Under the pieces are notes generated by a model that had not been told where the DNA came from, ran no database searches, and was given only the letters and a program-made list of their open reading frames with translations. The position numbers and the translations under genes are program-made. Of a stretch of DNA of 50,849 bases, positions 49,550-50,849 are shown piece after piece. The DNA is from Desulfobacteraceae bacterium (GTDB lineage Bacteria > Desulfobacterota > Desulfobacteria > Desulfobacterales > Desulfococcaceae), in contig JAABRU010000031.1 of the NCBI GenBank assembly GCA_011390755.1, forward strand, positions 1 through 50,849. The letters run 5' to 3'. Position 1 is the stretch's first letter. Every line of letters begins with the position of its first letter.

Positions 49550-50849
49550 ATGAGAAAATTTTCATCCTACGGGCCGGTGGACCGGGATCTGCATTACCAT
49601 GCGCCCCGTACAGAACTCATTGAAAACGGTTACACGCAGCTCACCGGTGAAAATCCGGAAAAAGGCGGGCATTACATCACGGTATGGGCTCCCCGCCAGG
49701 CCGGAAAAACCTGGATACTGCAGCAGGCGGTGCGGAAAATCCGGGAACAGGGGGATTTTGAGGTTGCGATTCTTACCATGCAGTCCGCCAAAACGGTAGT
49801 CAGTGATGAAGGGATTCTGGAGCTTTTTACCGATAATATGCAGGAGTGGTTTGACAGGGAGTTTGAGGATATTACCGAATGGAAAAAACTGCACCGGCTC
49901 TTTACCCGGCAGTATTTTGAGCGTCCCCTGATACTTGTCATGGATGAATTTGATGCCATGCGGGAGGATTTCATCAATAAATTCGCAAATGAATTCAGGG
50001 ATATGTATATGAAAAAGCAGAATGAACCGCATATTCCCCTTGGTGAAAAAAGCTGCCTGCTCCACGGACTGGCCCTCATCGGTGTGCGGAGCGTGCTCGG
50101 CATTGAAAATGTGAGCGGTTCCCCCTTCAACGTGCAGCGCAGTCTGCATATTCCCAACCTGACATACGGGGAAGTGAAAGGCATGTTTGACCGGTATCAG
50201 GAGGAAAGCGAACAGAAAATTGAAAAAGAGGTTGTTGAGAGACTGTATTATGAAACATGGGGACAGCCGGGTCTGACCTGCTGACTGGGGGAACTGCTTA
50301 CCGAGGGTTTTTATGATTATCAGCCGGATCATGACAGACCGTTTACGGTAAAAGATTTCGATTTTGTTTTCCGCATGGCCGTCCATGCCCTGCCCAACAA
50401 CAATATTCTCAATATCATCAGCAAGGCAAAACAGGAACCTTATAAGGAAATTGTGCTGAATCTGTTCCGGACAGATGAAAAACAGATGTTTGCCTTTGAT
50501 GACAGCCTGATGAATTTTCTCTTCATGAACGGTGTCATCAGTACGGAGAAAAGCGAAAACAGTCTCTGGGTGAAATTCCCCTCCCCTTTTGTGCAGAAAC
50601 GCCTGTTTAATTATTTTGCGCGGGAACTCTTCGGCGAAACCGGAAAACTCCGCGAACCCTTTGAGGATCTGAGCGGCACCCTCACGGAAACCTCCCTGAG
50701 CATCCGGAACCTGATGCGGCGTTTTGAAATTTATCTGAAAGAAAACCGGGACTGGCTGCTGGCAGATGCGCCGAGACGGAAGGATATGCGGATATACGAG
50801 GCCGTGTATCATTTCATCCTCTACCGTTATATTACCGATTTCCTGGGAC
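49550..50849 (+). pseudogene. AAA-type ATPase (AAA-like, PF14516-type) with in-frame TGA; runs off window
   Basis: Start at 49550 after AAAGGAGACC; the upstream TTG at 49460 is less likely. The protein opens MRKFSSYGPVDRDLHYHAPR, then WAPRQAGKTWILQQ (Walker A variant, R-Q-A-G-K-T) and LILVMDEFDAM (Walker B). A TGA at 50282-50284 interrupts GQPGLTC, and the same frame continues LGELLTEGFYDYQPDHDRPF to the window end without further stops. Relatives read 'GQPGLTCWLGELLTE' here, so the stop replaces a Trp codon. Either a recent nonsense mutation, a sequencing error, or two polypeptides. The function of this ATPase family is not established. Confidence 0.8.

Noticed and set aside
50282..50284. 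Selenocysteine or Trp recoding at the in-frame TGA
   Set aside because: The residue expected from relatives is Trp, not Cys/Sec, no SECIS-like hairpin is obvious, and TGA is used as an ordinary stop elsewhere (for example trpB2).

Overview
The window looks like a chromosomal stretch of a Gram-negative, probably sulfate-reducing member of the Desulfobacterota (Desulfobacterales/Desulfonema-like). This is inferred from gene content: an rpiB-glyA-comEB-nrdR-ribD ... ribE-ribBA-ribH-nusB series, a TrpB2-type tryptophan synthase, an acetyl-CoA hydrolase/GNAT fusion, sigma54 two-component genes, and very many short non-coding repeats. No rRNA, tRNA or true CRISPR array was seen.

Layout. 1-5.0 kb: mobile debris. 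It holds the 3' part of a group II intron, an AT-rich HhH-GPD-like gene, a toxin-antitoxin pair between two ~340-bp direct repeats, a group II intron relic, a MITE and an IS4-like transposase fragment. 5.4-8.1 kb: a thioredoxin-like gene, a 3 x 95-bp tandem repeat, and a small protein coupled to an ACR3-like transporter fused to a universal stress domain. 8.2-14.1 kb: an MBL hydrolase, then a minus-strand series ribE, ribBA, ribH, nusB, trpB2 and a small Cys-rich protein. 14.1-19.6 kb: an accessory island between ribE and ribD. It has a broken ParE-type toxin-antitoxin pair, a nucleotidyltransferase pair, a chimeric ribE/ribD relic, a truncated DUF262 gene, and a four-gene minus-strand operon (two PD-(D/E)XK-like proteins, an antitoxin-like protein and a PIN toxin). 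19.8-23.6 kb: ribD, nrdR, comEB, glyA, rpiB. 24.2-32.7 kb: a cNMP-binding/PilZ protein, the acetyl-CoA hydrolase/GNAT fusion, a TetR regulator, and a sigma54 response regulator with its kinase. 32.9-38.7 kb: a minus-strand Hsp70 system (GrpE-like, lidless Hsp70, and a membrane-anchored protein with two degenerate J-like regions, TPR-like repeats and a DUF1566 end). 39-42 kb: polysaccharide deacetylase and DEAD-box helicase. 42.8-45.7 kb: two small unknown genes and two Hsp20 genes closed by a strong terminator. 46.0-48.5 kb: a dynamin-like GTPase. 49.5 kb to the end: an AAA-type ATPase gene with an in-frame TGA.

Themes. (1) Riboflavin and one-carbon/nucleotide genes sit in a minus-strand series that duplication and insertion have split. 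(2) At least ten families of short inverted-repeat elements fill nearly every intergenic gap. Several are nested, which gives relative ages, and some sit in genes whose frame is restored if they are removed. (3) A 46-47-bp constant element alternates with different hairpin payloads at five or more loci. (4) Protein quality control is prominent (tethered Hsp70 system, tandem Hsp20, thioredoxin). (5) An exact match to a standard sequencing adapter lies at about 32866-32888, so the assembly should be distrusted there.
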